From Staphylococcus sp. IVB6181 (GTDB lineage: Bacteria > Bacillota > Bacilli > Staphylococcales > Staphylococcaceae): a stretch of DNA of 33,779 nucleotides. The notes under the pieces are model-generated. The model did no database searches. It saw only the letters and a list, made by a program, of their open reading frames with translations, and was not told the origin of the DNA. The position numbers were made by a program, and so were the translations under genes. The stretch covers positions 1-33,779 of the forward strand of contig NZ_CP095097.1 of NCBI RefSeq assembly GCF_025561445.1, written 5' to 3'. This document shows positions 1-6,639 of this stretch, piece after piece; the stretch's first letter is position 1, and each line of letters begins with the position of its first letter.

Positions 1-645
1 GCATGGCGAAAATCCGTAGATCTGAAGAGACCTGCGGTTCTTTTTATATAGACCGTAAATACATTCAATACCTTTTAAAGTATTTTTTGCCGTATTGATA
101 CTTTGATATCTTGTCTTTCTTACTTTAATATGACGGTGATCTTGCTCAATGAGGTTATTCAGATATTTGGATGTGCAATGACAGTCAGGATTCAGTTTAA
201 ACGTTTTAATGACTTTAGCCATGGCTACCTTCGTTGAAGGTGCCTGATCTGTAATCACTTTTTGAGGTTTACCAAATTGTTTAATGAGACGTTTGATAAA
301 CGCATATGCTGCATGATTATCTCGTTGCTTACGCAACCAAATATCTAATGTATGACCCTCTGCATCAATAGCACGATATAAATAGCTCCATTTTCCTTTT
401 ATTTTGATGTACGTCTCATCAATACGCCATTTGTAATAGGCTTTTTTATGTTTTTTCTTCCAAATTTGATACAAAATCGGAGCATATTCTTGAACCCAAC
501 GGTAGACCGTTGAATGATGAACGTTGACACCACGTTCTCTTAGTATTTCAGATATATCACGATAACTCAGCGCGTATCTTAGATAGTAGCCAACGGCTAC
601 AGTGATGACGTCCTTGTTAAATTGTTTATATCTGAAATAGTTCAT
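1..645 (-). CDS. tnp: IS6-family transposase (IS431), 3' end beyond the window edge
   Basis: This is the DDE transposase of IS431. It begins MNYFRYKQFNKDVITVAVGY behind AAAAAGGAG, and 215 of 224 codons lie in the window without interruption. The remaining codons (HEISIMLAS and stop) are present at 33779 downward, so the gene is intact if the molecule is circular. It carries an N-terminal HTH (around residues 25-50) and the catalytic D of DETYIK, D of TDQAPS and E of LIEQDH. It is one of only two IS431 transposases here that appear functional; the other is at 28763-29437. Confidence 0.93.
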   Translation of the reverse strand, partial: MNYFRYKQFNKDVITVAVGYYLRYALSYRDISEILRERGVNVHHSTVYRWVQEYAPILYQIWKKKHKKAYYKWRIDETYIKIKGKWSYLYRAIDAEGHTLDIWLRKQRDNHAAYAFIKRLIKQFGKPQKVITDQAPSTKVAMAKVIKTFKLNPDCHCTSKYLNNLIEQDHRHIKVRKTRYQSINTAKNTLKGIECIYGLYKKNRRSLQIYGFSPC

Positions 646-701
646 ACAGAAGACTCCTTTTTGTTAAAATTATACTATAAACTCAACTTTGCAACAGAAC
701 C
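1..701 (-). mobile_element. IS431/IS257 copy 1, left part (continues at 33691-33779)
   Basis: The terminal repeat GGTTCTGTTGCAAAGTTGAG lies on the minus strand and ends at 701. The element runs off the window start. Joining base 33779 to base 1 gives exactly 790 bp with the other terminus at 33691, the usual IS431 size. The flanking octamers (33683-33690 and 702-709) differ, so no target duplication is visible, as expected after recombination between IS copies. Confidence 0.95.
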
Positions 702-730
702 AACACACTTAATACTTGCATACATTATTC

Positions 731-759
731 TTGTATTACGTATGCATTAGTACTATAAT
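731..759 (+). promoter_or_regulatory. parA1 promoter with overlapping inverted repeat
   Basis: A -35 TTGTAT (731-736), a 17-bp spacer and a -10 TATAAT (754-759) precede parA1. The stretch 714-753 carries imperfect inverted motifs (TACTTGCATAC and GTATGCATTAGTA) overlapping the promoter. This suits autoregulation by the small partner protein or a centromere-like site; that role is inferred. The IS431 end at 701 lies only 30 bp upstream and may have trimmed the site. Confidence 0.55.
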
Positions 760-787
760 CAAATTATAACAACAAAGGAGAATTTAG

Positions 788-1579
788 ATGACAAAAGTAA
801 TTACAGTAAACAACTTTAAAGGTGGAGTAGCAAAAACATCTACAACTATTGGTTTAGCTTATATTTTGTCTCAAAAGTTAAATTATAAAACATTAGTCAT
901 TGATTTAGATCCACAAGCTGACGCAACTGAAACGTTACTATTAACATTTGATGCTAAGATAAATAAAACATTATATGATTCTTTAAAACAACAATTGAAT
1001 GTTGATACTTGTCTTATTGAATTGAATGAAAAAATTGATTTAGTTCCATCGGACTTTAATATGATAGGGTTTCCTAATTTATTAGAAGATTTAGGTTACA
1101 ATCGTTTTAATGGTGCAAAAGTTATCAATGACTTTATTAATCCCATTAAAGAAAATTACGAATTTATATTAATTGATATTCCCCCTACAATCAGTGATTA
1201 TTCTAGTAATGCAATTTATGCGTCAGATTATAGTTTAATAGTAATGCAAACGCACAGTCGAAGTTTACGAGCTGTAAGCTCATTTATTGAGTATCTAGCA
1301 TTATTTAAAGACAACTATCAATTAGATTTTGAGATTGCTGGTATTTTGCCAGTTATGTTCAAAAACAAAGGGAAAATTGATAACATGGTAATTCAGGAAT
1401 CCATTGAGAAGTATGGGGAACATGTTTTTAAAAACTATATTTTTCAAAGGGAAAGGGTTAAACTTTGGGATAAAACAGGAATTACTGATTTAGATTATCA
1501 CGATCAGAATACATTGAAGATGTACCAAAATATCACATTAGAATTACTAGAAGAAATAAAGAATTATGAAAGAGAGTGA
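788..1579 (+). CDS. parA: ParA-type partition ATPase (intact copy)
   Basis: This is a Walker-type partition ATPase of 263 residues that would position plasmid copies on the nucleoid in the cytosol. The N-terminus has the deviant Walker A KGGVAKTS (residues about 11-18). A switch region with LVIDLDPQADAT and the Walker B-like FILIDIPPT follow. The start is ATG behind AAAGGAG at 775-781. The stop overlaps the GTG of the next gene, so the two are co-translated. A diverged paralogue at 18508-19298 is disrupted by a one-base deletion, so this copy is probably the only working ParA. The family assignment is secure; the exact centromere is not shown. Confidence 0.93.
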   Translation: MTKVITVNNFKGGVAKTSTTIGLAYILSQKLNYKTLVIDLDPQADATETLLLTFDAKINKTLYDSLKQQLNVDTCLIELNEKIDLVPSDFNMIGFPNLLEDLGYNRFNGAKVINDFINPIKENYEFILIDIPPTISDYSSNAIYASDYSLIVMQTHSRSLRAVSSFIEYLALFKDNYQLDFEIAGILPVMFKNKGKIDNMVIQESIEKYGEHVFKNYIFQRERVKLWDKTGITDLDYHDQNTLKMYQNITLELLEEIKNYERE

Positions 1580-1899
1580 TATATTTGAAAAAAAAAGAAT
1601 CATTATTAAACTCAAGTGAAGTTAATAATACAAAATTAGACAATGAATTTATTAGTAGAGGACAGAAAATTGAGAATTTACCAGAAACTAGCTTACGTAT
1701 TAAAGGTAACACACATAGTATAATACATGTTTTGAAACGTATTGAAATGAAGGAATCTTATAACGAAATCCTTGAAGAAGCATTGAATAATTATATTGAA
1801 AATAAGTATAGTGAAGAAAAACAAAAACAAATAAATGAGTATGTAAATATAGAGAACGATTATAAAAGAAAAAAACAGCGTAAAAGAAACAAAGCATAG
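1576..1899 (+). CDS. Small ParB-like partner / DNA-binding protein
   Basis: This basic protein of about 104-107 residues overlaps the parA stop by four bases. The first possible start is GTG at 1576; a TTG at 1585 is better spaced from GAAAGAGAG and may be the true start. The middle part (TSLRIKGNTHSIIHVLKRIE) resembles a short ribbon-helix-helix or HTH centromere-binding segment. The C-terminus is a Lys/Arg-rich helix. Its paralogue is at 19295-19624. The position directly after parA supports a role as the centromere-binding adaptor; that role is inferred from context. Confidence 0.75.
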   Translation: MIYLKKKESLLNSSEVNNTKLDNEFISRGQKIENLPETSLRIKGNTHSIIHVLKRIEMKESYNEILEEALNNYIENKYSEEKQKQINEYVNIENDYKRKKQRKRNKA

Positions 1900-2013
1900 G
1901 AAGGATAATATGGATTATAAAGCAATTGAAAAGGAAACTTATATTGTTTGGATAGATATGATGAGGTTTGACAGAAAAGACAGATGAGATAATTGGATAA
2001 GTAGTGGTTAGAA

Positions 2014-2353
2014 TGGAGTGATTGTATTATTGAGGTATACTTTATTTTTACAAATGAAAGTCTTCAAAATAAATTAGACAAAAGTAAAAATACAATTACT
2101 AAAATAAAAAAAGAACTGCAAGAAGTAGGGTTGCTTGAACAAATTCGTACAGGCTTTAACAAGCTGAACAAATTATATTTGCATGATAAAAAATTAACAT
2201 ATCATAATGATCATACACATCATTCAAATCACTACAATTCAAACTTTAATGATGAGTCTTTAAAATTCCAATTACTCTAAGAATTACTGCAAAATATTCA
2301 AAACTATTTAAGTAACTTTTCTGTACTTGAAATTGAAATTATCAAATCTGTAC
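2014..2353 (+). pseudogene. RepA_N-type replication initiator remnant
   Basis: In one frame the sequence reads FIFTNESLQNKL, then KIKKELQEVGLLEQIRTG and LNKLYLHD, typical of the N-terminal winged-helix domain of RepA_N initiators of large staphylococcal plasmids. A TAA at 2278-2280 interrupts the frame, which then continues as NFSVLEIEIIKSVL, a C-terminal-like segment. The first part of the domain is missing; a short ORF at 1911-1987 follows the par pair and may belong to the debris. The remnant stops exactly where a rolling-circle dso-like sequence begins. It points to a lost replicon that probably came with par1. Confidence 0.75.
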
Positions 2354-2387
2354 TATCAAGAAAAGAAGAAACTCATTTCATTCGTTT
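2354..2387 (-). other. dso-like sequence of pC194/pUB110-type rolling-circle plasmids
   Basis: On the minus strand the sequence reads ATGAGTTTCTTCTTTTCTTGATA, here split as ATGAGTTTCTTC and TTTTCTTGATA. It closely matches the nick region CTTCTT(A/G)TCTTGATA known for the pC194/pUB110 group. The nick would fall at CTTG/ATA. No matching Rep gene is present. The motif recurs at 15920, 20733, 30171 and 32355. Confidence 0.55.
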
Positions 2388-2397
2388 CAAAAGCCAC

Positions 2398-2646
2398 CTA
2401 TTTTCTTAACGCAGTTTTAACCAAAATATAAATTATTAAGACAATAATAAGAACACAAAAAGCGATATTAAATACCTCTAAATCAAAAAAATTCACAAAT
2501 GCAAAACTATTATACTGAGACTCGCTGATAACATTGTCAATTCCTCTAGCATCAACTTCGATTTTATTTAACAACCACAAAACTATTGATATTCCAATTA
2601 ATACAACAACAGATTCTAATAATAATTTAGTAAAACTTTTAACCAA
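2398..2646 (-). CDS. Small two-TM membrane protein, unknown function
   Basis: About 82 residues with two hydrophobic helices (around LLLESVVVLIGISIVLWLL and IAFCVLIIVLIIYILV), separated by a polar loop. An upstream ATG (2664) overlaps the AAAGGAG Shine-Dalgarno; the TTG at 2646 lies seven bases after it and is the better start. I do not recognise the family. The gene lies between a dso-like sequence at its 3' side and an sso-like palindrome at its 5' side, which suggests capture from a small rolling-circle plasmid. Confidence 0.65.
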   Translation of the reverse strand: MVKSFTKLLLESVVVLIGISIVLWLLNKIEVDARGIDNVISESQYNSFAFVNFFDLEVFNIAFCVLIIVLIIYILVKTALRK

Positions 2647-2692
2647 TGTAAAACTCCTTTCCATGCCTTAAAGTCATCTTACTAATTAAATT

Positions 2693-2860
2693 GCTTTATT
2701 CCAATTGCTTTATTGACAACGAGCCTCTGAACCCTTAACAAACCCAAAACTTGTCGAATGGTCGGCTTAATAGCTCACGCTATGCCGACATTCGTCTTCA
2801 AGTTTAGTTAAGGGTTCTTCTCATTGATCAATAAATTTTCTCGGCATAAATGCGCGGTCT
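2693..2860. other. ssoA/palA-like single-strand origin, copy 1
   Basis: A 168-bp conserved block with nested inverted repeats (GAACCCTTAAC with GTTAAGGGTTC; GTCGGC with GCCGAC). The hexamer TAGCGT, the CS-6 motif of ssoA origins, lies on the minus strand at 2777-2782. The block starts GCTTTATTCCAATTGC and ends CTCGGCATAAATGCG. Nearly the same block occurs at 21275-21442 and, with an inverted core, at 14490-14655. Such elements serve lagging-strand conversion in staphylococcal rolling-circle plasmids; it is probably a relic here. Confidence 0.7.
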
Positions 2861-3025
2861 ATTCAAAAAACTCATTAAAGTCATAATAATTGTTAATACA
2901 CAAGCGACTAATATAACCAACTTACCTTTTTCCGTCTTTTCGTTCCCTTTTCTATACTCTCTCATTACAAACAACCAAGAAAGAATAACTAAAATCCCTA
3001 AAATAATACTTATAATTTTTATAAA
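2828..3025 (-). pseudogene. Small two-TM membrane ORF lacking a start codon
   Basis: A 65-codon open frame encodes two hydrophobic helices (IISIILGILVILSWLFV and LVILVACVLTIIMTLM) with a basic loop MREYRKGNEK. AAAGGAG lies at 3034-3040, but the codon at the proper distance is TAG, and no ATG, GTG or TTG follows in frame. The ancestral start seems to have mutated. The 3' end runs into the sso-like block. The family is unknown. Confidence 0.35.
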
Positions 3026-3029
3026 CTAA

Positions 3030-3183
3030 ATCACTCCTTTTTAGCAAACTTTATCATAACTCTTACAAAAATTTTGAGTGCCTTTATTTTTAATTTTAAA
3101 GGGGCATTTTGAAAAAACACTAAATATTTACGTAGTTTTATATCTAAAATTCTATATAAGCCCTTAAAACGCAAATAAACGTC
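3030..3183. other. Decayed intergenic segment shared with 21590-21700
   Basis: No gene is seen. The segment contains ATATAAGC, TTAAAACGCAAATA and CTTATAA in an order that resembles 21650-21690 (ATATAAGCGTTTAAAGCG and CTTATAA). Both lie just beyond an sso-like block, so they probably derive from the same ancestral rolling-circle plasmid backbone. Confidence 0.3.
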
Positions 3184-3270
3184 TTATAATTTTTTATAAA
3201 ATTTTACCATAACCCAAAAACCAATCCCTGCTAAAATAAAACCAAATATTACAAGTAATATAATCTCCAT
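3184..3270 (-). CDS. 28-residue hydrophobic peptide
   Basis: The peptide starts MEIILLVIFGFILAGIGFW and ends in a basic tail KFYKKL. It follows a very strong AGGAGG (eight bases before the ATG). One membrane-spanning helix plus a lysine tail is the design of small membrane toxins and of some leaderless peptides. No paired antisense RNA was identified, so a toxin role is only a possibility. It is too short for standard gene finders. Confidence 0.45.
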   Translation of the reverse strand: MEIILLVIFGFILAGIGFWVMVKFYKKL

Positions 3271-3305
3271 AATATCTCCTCCTATATGTAAAACATATCA
3301 AAACA

Positions 3306-3325
3306 GGTTCTGTTGCAACAGAACC
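3306..3325. repeat. Collapsed IS431 footprint (two termini head to head)
   Basis: The 20-bp perfect palindrome GGTTCTGTTGCAACAGAACC consists of both outer IS431 ends fused with nothing between them. It directly abuts the truncated reading frame at 3327, which marks it as the site where an IS431 once sat or recombined. Confidence 0.8.
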
Positions 3326-3326
3326 C

Positions 3327-3464
3327 TTTAAATTCTGTGACTACATCACAGGTTTTGGTGGAACAATTACAGACGCAATTTCCAAAGGATTACAAAATAA
3401 ATTAGGCTTTAATAAAACATTAGCTTATTACACAGCTAAAGCCTTTGTATTGATTGTATTATAA
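3327..3464 (+). pseudogene. C-terminal fragment of a bacteriocin-like peptide (module 1)
   Basis: The open frame from the IS431 footprint encodes FKFCDYITGFGGTITDAI, then a helical, hydrophobic tail ending AKAFVLIVL. It lacks a start codon. It is clearly related to the fragment at 31929-32123, which contains CDYLTGFEGNLSDGI and the tail AKVFIGVIL. Both are followed immediately by a small two-TM ORF. The composition suits a class II-type bacteriocin, but I do not recognise a named family. Confidence 0.5.
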
Positions 3465-3475
3465 GAGGTGATAAT

Positions 3476-3653
3476 ATCAGAAAGAAACAAATTTTTCTCA
3501 TATTAATTATTAACAGTAATGCTTATTTTATTCTTCATACCGTGGGACAACAGCCACGAAACATTAAGGCGTTATTTAATGTTAGCACTCGCATTACTAA
3601 CACCTTTATACTTTTTAGCAACAAGTAAGAAAGATGAAGATAAAAATAAGTAA
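3476..3653 (+). pseudogene. Broken small two-TM protein, possible immunity partner (module 1)
   Basis: After GAGGTG the expected start codon reads ATC, followed by RKKQIFLILIIN. A frameshift near 3515 moves the frame to MLILFFIPWDNSHETLRRY and LALALLTPLYFLAT, ending KKDEDKNK. The layout (two helices, short loop, charged tail) and the position after a bacteriocin-like peptide match the ORF at 32126-32299. Both the start loss and the frameshift indicate decay. Confidence 0.4.
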
Positions 3654-3723
3654 TATTTATTGCAACGTTTCAAACGATTTATCGTCGAGAATAATATATC
3701 TATAAAAATATGAAGTGTCTTTC

Positions 3724-3755
3724 GAGTAGTAACTTTCGAGTTGCTACTCTTTTTT
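3724..3755 (+). terminator. Rho-independent terminator upstream of pemIK
   Basis: GAGTAGTAAC pairs with GTTGCTACTC around a six-base loop and is followed by TTTTTT. It isolates pemIK from the debris upstream. Confidence 0.7.
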
Positions 3756-3765
3756 ATAATTGTAA

Positions 3766-3799
3766 TGTATTTACATAAGTAAGTACATATTGATATAAT
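3766..3799 (+). promoter_or_regulatory. pemIK promoter and possible operator
   Basis: A -35 TTACAT (3771-3776), a 17-bp spacer and a -10 TATAAT (3794-3799) precede pemI. The imperfect palindrome GTATTTACATAAGTAAGTAC (3767-3786) overlaps the -35 and is a plausible autoregulatory site for PemI or the PemIK complex. Confidence 0.5.
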
Positions 3800-3820
3800 G
3801 AATATAAGGAGATGATAATT

Positions 3821-4069
3821 ATGATTAAAACATCTGAACGCATATTCAAAAGTGGAAACAGTAGAGCAATCAGTTTAAGCAAACAAACCATACAACTTGC
3901 TGATTTTGAAGTAGGAGATAAGGTTGAAGTATCTGAAATCAATGGTGGTTTGTTTATCAAAAAGAAAGAAGAATCGATTGAAGATGAAATCACAAACTTT
4001 TTCAAAAATGGTGGTAGATACACCGAGTCAGAAATTGATTTTGGAAAAAGTGTAGGTCGTGAAATATGA
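3821..4069 (+). CDS. pemI: PemI/MazE-type antitoxin
   Basis: An 82-residue antitoxin with an N-terminal AbrB/MazE-like swapped-hairpin DNA-binding domain: SGNSRAISLSKQ and FEVGDKVEVSE, residues about 10-45. The acidic C-terminal tail should wrap around the toxin. The start is ATG 3821, nine bases after AAGGAG; an ATG at 3812 overlaps the Shine-Dalgarno and is unlikely. The stop overlaps the toxin ATG by four bases. It closely resembles the staphylococcal plasmid PemIK systems and would stabilise the plasmid by post-segregational killing. Confidence 0.88.
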   Translation: MIKTSERIFKSGNSRAISLSKQTIQLADFEVGDKVEVSEINGGLFIKKKEESIEDEITNFFKNGGRYTESEIDFGKSVGREI

Positions 4070-4404
4070 GTATCAAACAGTTTGATATATACTATATTGA
4101 CCTAGACCCCACTCGAGGTCGTGAAAAACAAAAAATCAGACCGTGCTTAATCGTAAATAATAAAATGACAATAGATGGTACAAATTTCGTTTGGGCGTTA
4201 CCAATCACAAATCGCGAGAAACGTTATCCATTGGATATTGAACTCAAAACTAAAAAAGGTTTAGTCACAGGCGTTATAGACACGTTACAGATACGTGCAT
4301 TAGACCTTAGTGTACGCGAACATAACTATAAAGATGAATTACAAGACAACTTAAAAAACGTCGTCTTACAAGCAATACAAACGTATCTAAAACCATCATC
4401 ATAA
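4066..4404 (+). CDS. pemK: PemK/MazF-family endoribonuclease toxin
   Basis: A 112-residue toxin with the family hallmarks near the N-terminus: DIYYIDLDPTRGREKQKIRP and CLIVNN, then WALPITNR. It starts within the antitoxin stop (ATGA). PemK toxins fold as SH3-like barrels and cut mRNA; the staphylococcal plasmid member is known to cut at U/AUU, and whether this one shares that specificity is inferred. The length is normal and no damage is seen. It is expected to maintain the plasmid together with pemI. Confidence 0.9.
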   Translation: MSIKQFDIYYIDLDPTRGREKQKIRPCLIVNNKMTIDGTNFVWALPITNREKRYPLDIELKTKKGLVTGVIDTLQIRALDLSVREHNYKDELQDNLKNVVLQAIQTYLKPSS

Positions 4405-4410
4405 AAATAA

Positions 4411-4439
4411 TCCCCTCACTACTACTAATAGTGAGGGGA
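4411..4439 (+). terminator. pemIK terminator
   Basis: TCCCCTCACTA pairs perfectly with TAGTGAGGGGA seven bases later, directly after the pemK stop. Confidence 0.75.
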
Positions 4440-4489
4440 TTGGTGTATACAATTCATTTCATAACGTTGTTCTCTGCTTAGATTTTTCA

Positions 4490-5279
4490 GGTTCTGTTGC
4501 AAAGTTGAGTTTATAGTATAATTTTAACAAAAAGGAGTCTTCTGTATGAACTATTTCAGATATAAACAATTTAACAAGGATATTATCACTGTAGCCGTTG
4601 GCTACTATCTAAGATACGCGCTGAGTTATCGTGATATATCTGAAATATTAAGGGAACGTGGTGTAAACGTTCATCATTCAACGGTCTACCGTTGGATTCA
4701 AGAATATGCTCCGATTTTGTATCAAATTTGGAAGAAAAAACATAAAAAAGCCTATTACAAATGGCGTATTGATGAGACGTATATCAAAATAAAAGGAAAA
4801 TGGAGCTATTTATATCGTGCTATTGATACAGAGAGACATACATTAGATATTTGGTTGCGCAAGCTACGAGATAATCATGCAGCATATGCGTTTATCAAAC
4901 GTCTCATTAAACAATTTGGTAAACCTCAAAAAGTGATTACAGATCAGGCACCTTCAACGAAGGTAGCCATGGCTAAAGTTATTAAAACGTTTAAACTGAA
5001 TCCCGACTGTCATTGCACGTCCAGATATCTGAAATAACCTCATTGAGCAAGATCACCGTCATATTAAAATAAGAAAGACAAGATATCAAAGTATGAATAC
5101 GGCAAAGAATACTTTAAAAGGTATTGAATGTATTTACGCTCTATATAAAAAGAACCGCAGGTCTCTTCAGATCTACGGATTTTCGCCATGCCACGAAATT
5201 AGCATCATGCTAGCAAGTTAAACGAACACTGACATGACATATTAGTGGTTAGCTATATTTTTAATTTTGCAACAGAACC
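4490..5279 (+). mobile_element. IS431/IS257 copy 2
   Basis: The element is 790 bp with both terminal repeats (GGTTCTGTTGCAAAGTTGAG at the left; its complement, with AATTTTGC, at the right). Flanking octamers ATTTTTCA and GTCTAAAA do not match. Its right end is the same variant as that of copy 1. Confidence 0.95.
4546..5221 (+). pseudogene. tnp: IS431 transposase, frameshifted
   Basis: The frame is intact through DETYIK and TDQAPS, but an extra A near 5030 (CTGAAATAA instead of CTGAATAA) ends it after 163 residues. The catalytic Glu of LIEQDH and the C-terminal 60 residues are lost from the main frame. The remainder to 5221 is still recognisable in the next frame. Confidence 0.93.
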
Positions 5280-5434
5280 GTCTAAAAAATAGATGGTATT
5301 GATTCGTCTATTTTCTAGACGCTGGTGATGTTATATGTTCAAGTTTTACATACTTTATGCATGTATCATGTATTCTTGCGTATTATATACGTGCATACAT
5401 TTGAAAAGTTATATGTTTGAACGTAACTTTAAAA

Positions 5435-5474
5435 AACTTGCTTACATCTATATAATAGTTAATGTAAGCAAGTT
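5435..5474 (+). promoter_or_regulatory. Inverted repeat around the -10 box of the type I toxin promoter
   Basis: AACTTGCTTACAT (5435-5447) is repeated in inverse as ATGTAAGCAAGTT (5462-5474), with TATAAT at 5451-5456 between them. This is a strong operator-like or stem-loop feature at the promoter or 5' end of the toxin transcript. Upstream (5340-5400) lie AT-rich repeats similar to those next to parA1. Confidence 0.5.
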
Positions 5475-5550
5475 GAATTGATGGTGGCTAATCTCATGAA
5501 AATGGGGTGATGCCTATGGTTTTGGTTTTTGCTCCTAGAAAGGACTAGCA

Positions 5551-5640
5551 TTGTCTGATTATGAAATGCTGATGATTTTTTTAACCATCATCGGTTTAGT
5601 ATTAATTAGTAATAACCAAAAAATAACCATCCAACTTTAG
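5551..5640 (+). CDS. Putative holin-like type I toxin peptide (29 residues)
   Basis: TTG start six bases after GAAAGGA. The peptide is MSDYEMLMIFLTIIGLVLIS followed by NNQKITIQL: a short N-terminal segment, one membrane helix and a polar tail. This matches small holin-like toxins of Gram-positive type I toxin-antitoxin loci. The last codons overlap the left arm of a hairpin (5620-5658), and a convergent promoter lies downstream, the usual layout of such systems. Mini-ORFs at 5484-5545 precede it and may be leader sequence. The assignment rests on form and layout, not on a database match. Confidence 0.55.
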   Translation: MSDYEMLMIFLTIIGLVLISNNQKITIQL

Positions 5641-5742
5641 CCGGTTAATGGTTATTTTAATCGAAAATTATTAAAGGCTACCGTCTTTTTAACGGGCTTA
5701 CTAAGACACGAGTGTTAGCGCACTTGTGTCTTTTCTTTTGTC
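5617..5742 (-). ncRNA. Candidate antisense antitoxin RNA
   Basis: On the minus strand a -35 TTACAA (5776-5771), 16-bp spacer and -10 TATACT (5754-5749) would start an RNA near 5742. It begins with a strong hairpin (AAGACACAAGTG pairing with CACTCGTGTCTT, 5703-5731). It would run through the toxin 3' end and stop at the shared hairpin AAAATAACCAT/ATGGTTATTTT (5620-5658), which has a T-run on this strand. The structure is inferred from sequence alone. Confidence 0.4.
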
Positions 5743-5893
5743 ATTTTCAGTATATCCTTTCTTACTCTTTTTGTAAAATTAGATATATATTTTCTTTCAA
5801 GAGTATAATTTCAAATTAACCTTCGTGTTATTGTCGTCCATCTGTCGGCAATTTTTCGTGTTCATTTTTTTAGGTGAGGAGTAGTTTATTGGT

Positions 5894-6505
5894 ATGAATA
5901 AATCAAAAATTGCAGAAATTAGAAAACAAAAATCATTAACTCAAGAAAACTTAGCAGAAAAGTCTTACGTAACAGTGAGAACAATCCAAAGAATGGAGGC
6001 TGGAGAAGAAGTTAGTAGTGAAACACTTAAAAGTGTCTCAAATGCATTAGATGTTACAGTCAATGAACTATTCGAATCTATCTCGTCTTCTGATAAGGAG
6101 AAGGAAATAATGGAAATATCTAAAGAACAACAAAAGCAGTTTAATTATCGTAAAAATTAATTTTTTACGATTAGATTAATAACATTTGGTATTATTTTTG
6201 TGTTTTTAGGACTATTTGGAATCTTTGTAGGTGAGTTAGAAGGTTTAGAACAAAGTATTTACGGCATCATTTGGATTTTCGTTTTGTTTTTGAGCTTAGC
6301 AATAATGCATTATTTTTTAAATGTTTTTATTTCAAAAAAGTTAGATGAAAAATATCCTATGACTATTGGAATAAAAAATAGAGTATCTAATAGAAAAAAT
6401 GAACCTGTAAAAAATGGTTGGGATTTTATGGCTAGATATTGGTGGATTGTTTTTCCTATTGGAGGTTTCCTAAGTTGGTTAATACCTGAATTAACAGGAA
6501 AATAA
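5894..6505 (+). pseudogene. XRE-family HTH / membrane protein interrupted by an in-frame stop
   Basis: One frame runs through both parts. Residues 1-70 form an XRE helix-turn-helix (SLTQENLAEKSYVTVRTIQR, then MEAGEEVSSETL). A TAA at 6158-6160 follows FNYRKN. The same frame then continues FFTIRLITFGIIFVFLGLFG and two or three further membrane helices, ending PELTGK. The intact gene would encode a membrane-tethered HTH regulator of about 203 residues. The first 88 residues may still be made as a soluble HTH protein. The start is ATG 5894 behind GTGAGGAG. Confidence 0.75.
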
Positions 6506-6510
6506 AATAC

Positions 6511-6554
6511 AAAATAAAAGATCTTTAGCAAGTGTGCTAAAGATCTTTTATTTT
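6511..6554. terminator. Strong bidirectional terminator
   Basis: A perfect 20-bp stem, AAAATAAAAGATCTTTAGCA with its complement, around AGTG. It serves the HTH-membrane gene on the plus strand and the interrupted small gene on the minus strand. Confidence 0.85.
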
Positions 6555-6639
6555 AATCTTCCCAATCTAATTGAAGTTGTTTTAAGAATGCTTTTCGCTC
6601 TTTTTCTAATTGTGGATCATACTCACTTTTTATTTTTTT

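Noticed and set aside
1700..1897. Minus-strand ORF opposite the small par partner
   Set aside because: Shadow of the par gene; Tyr/Phe-rich translation is the usual reverse of Lys/Glu-rich AT-rich DNA.
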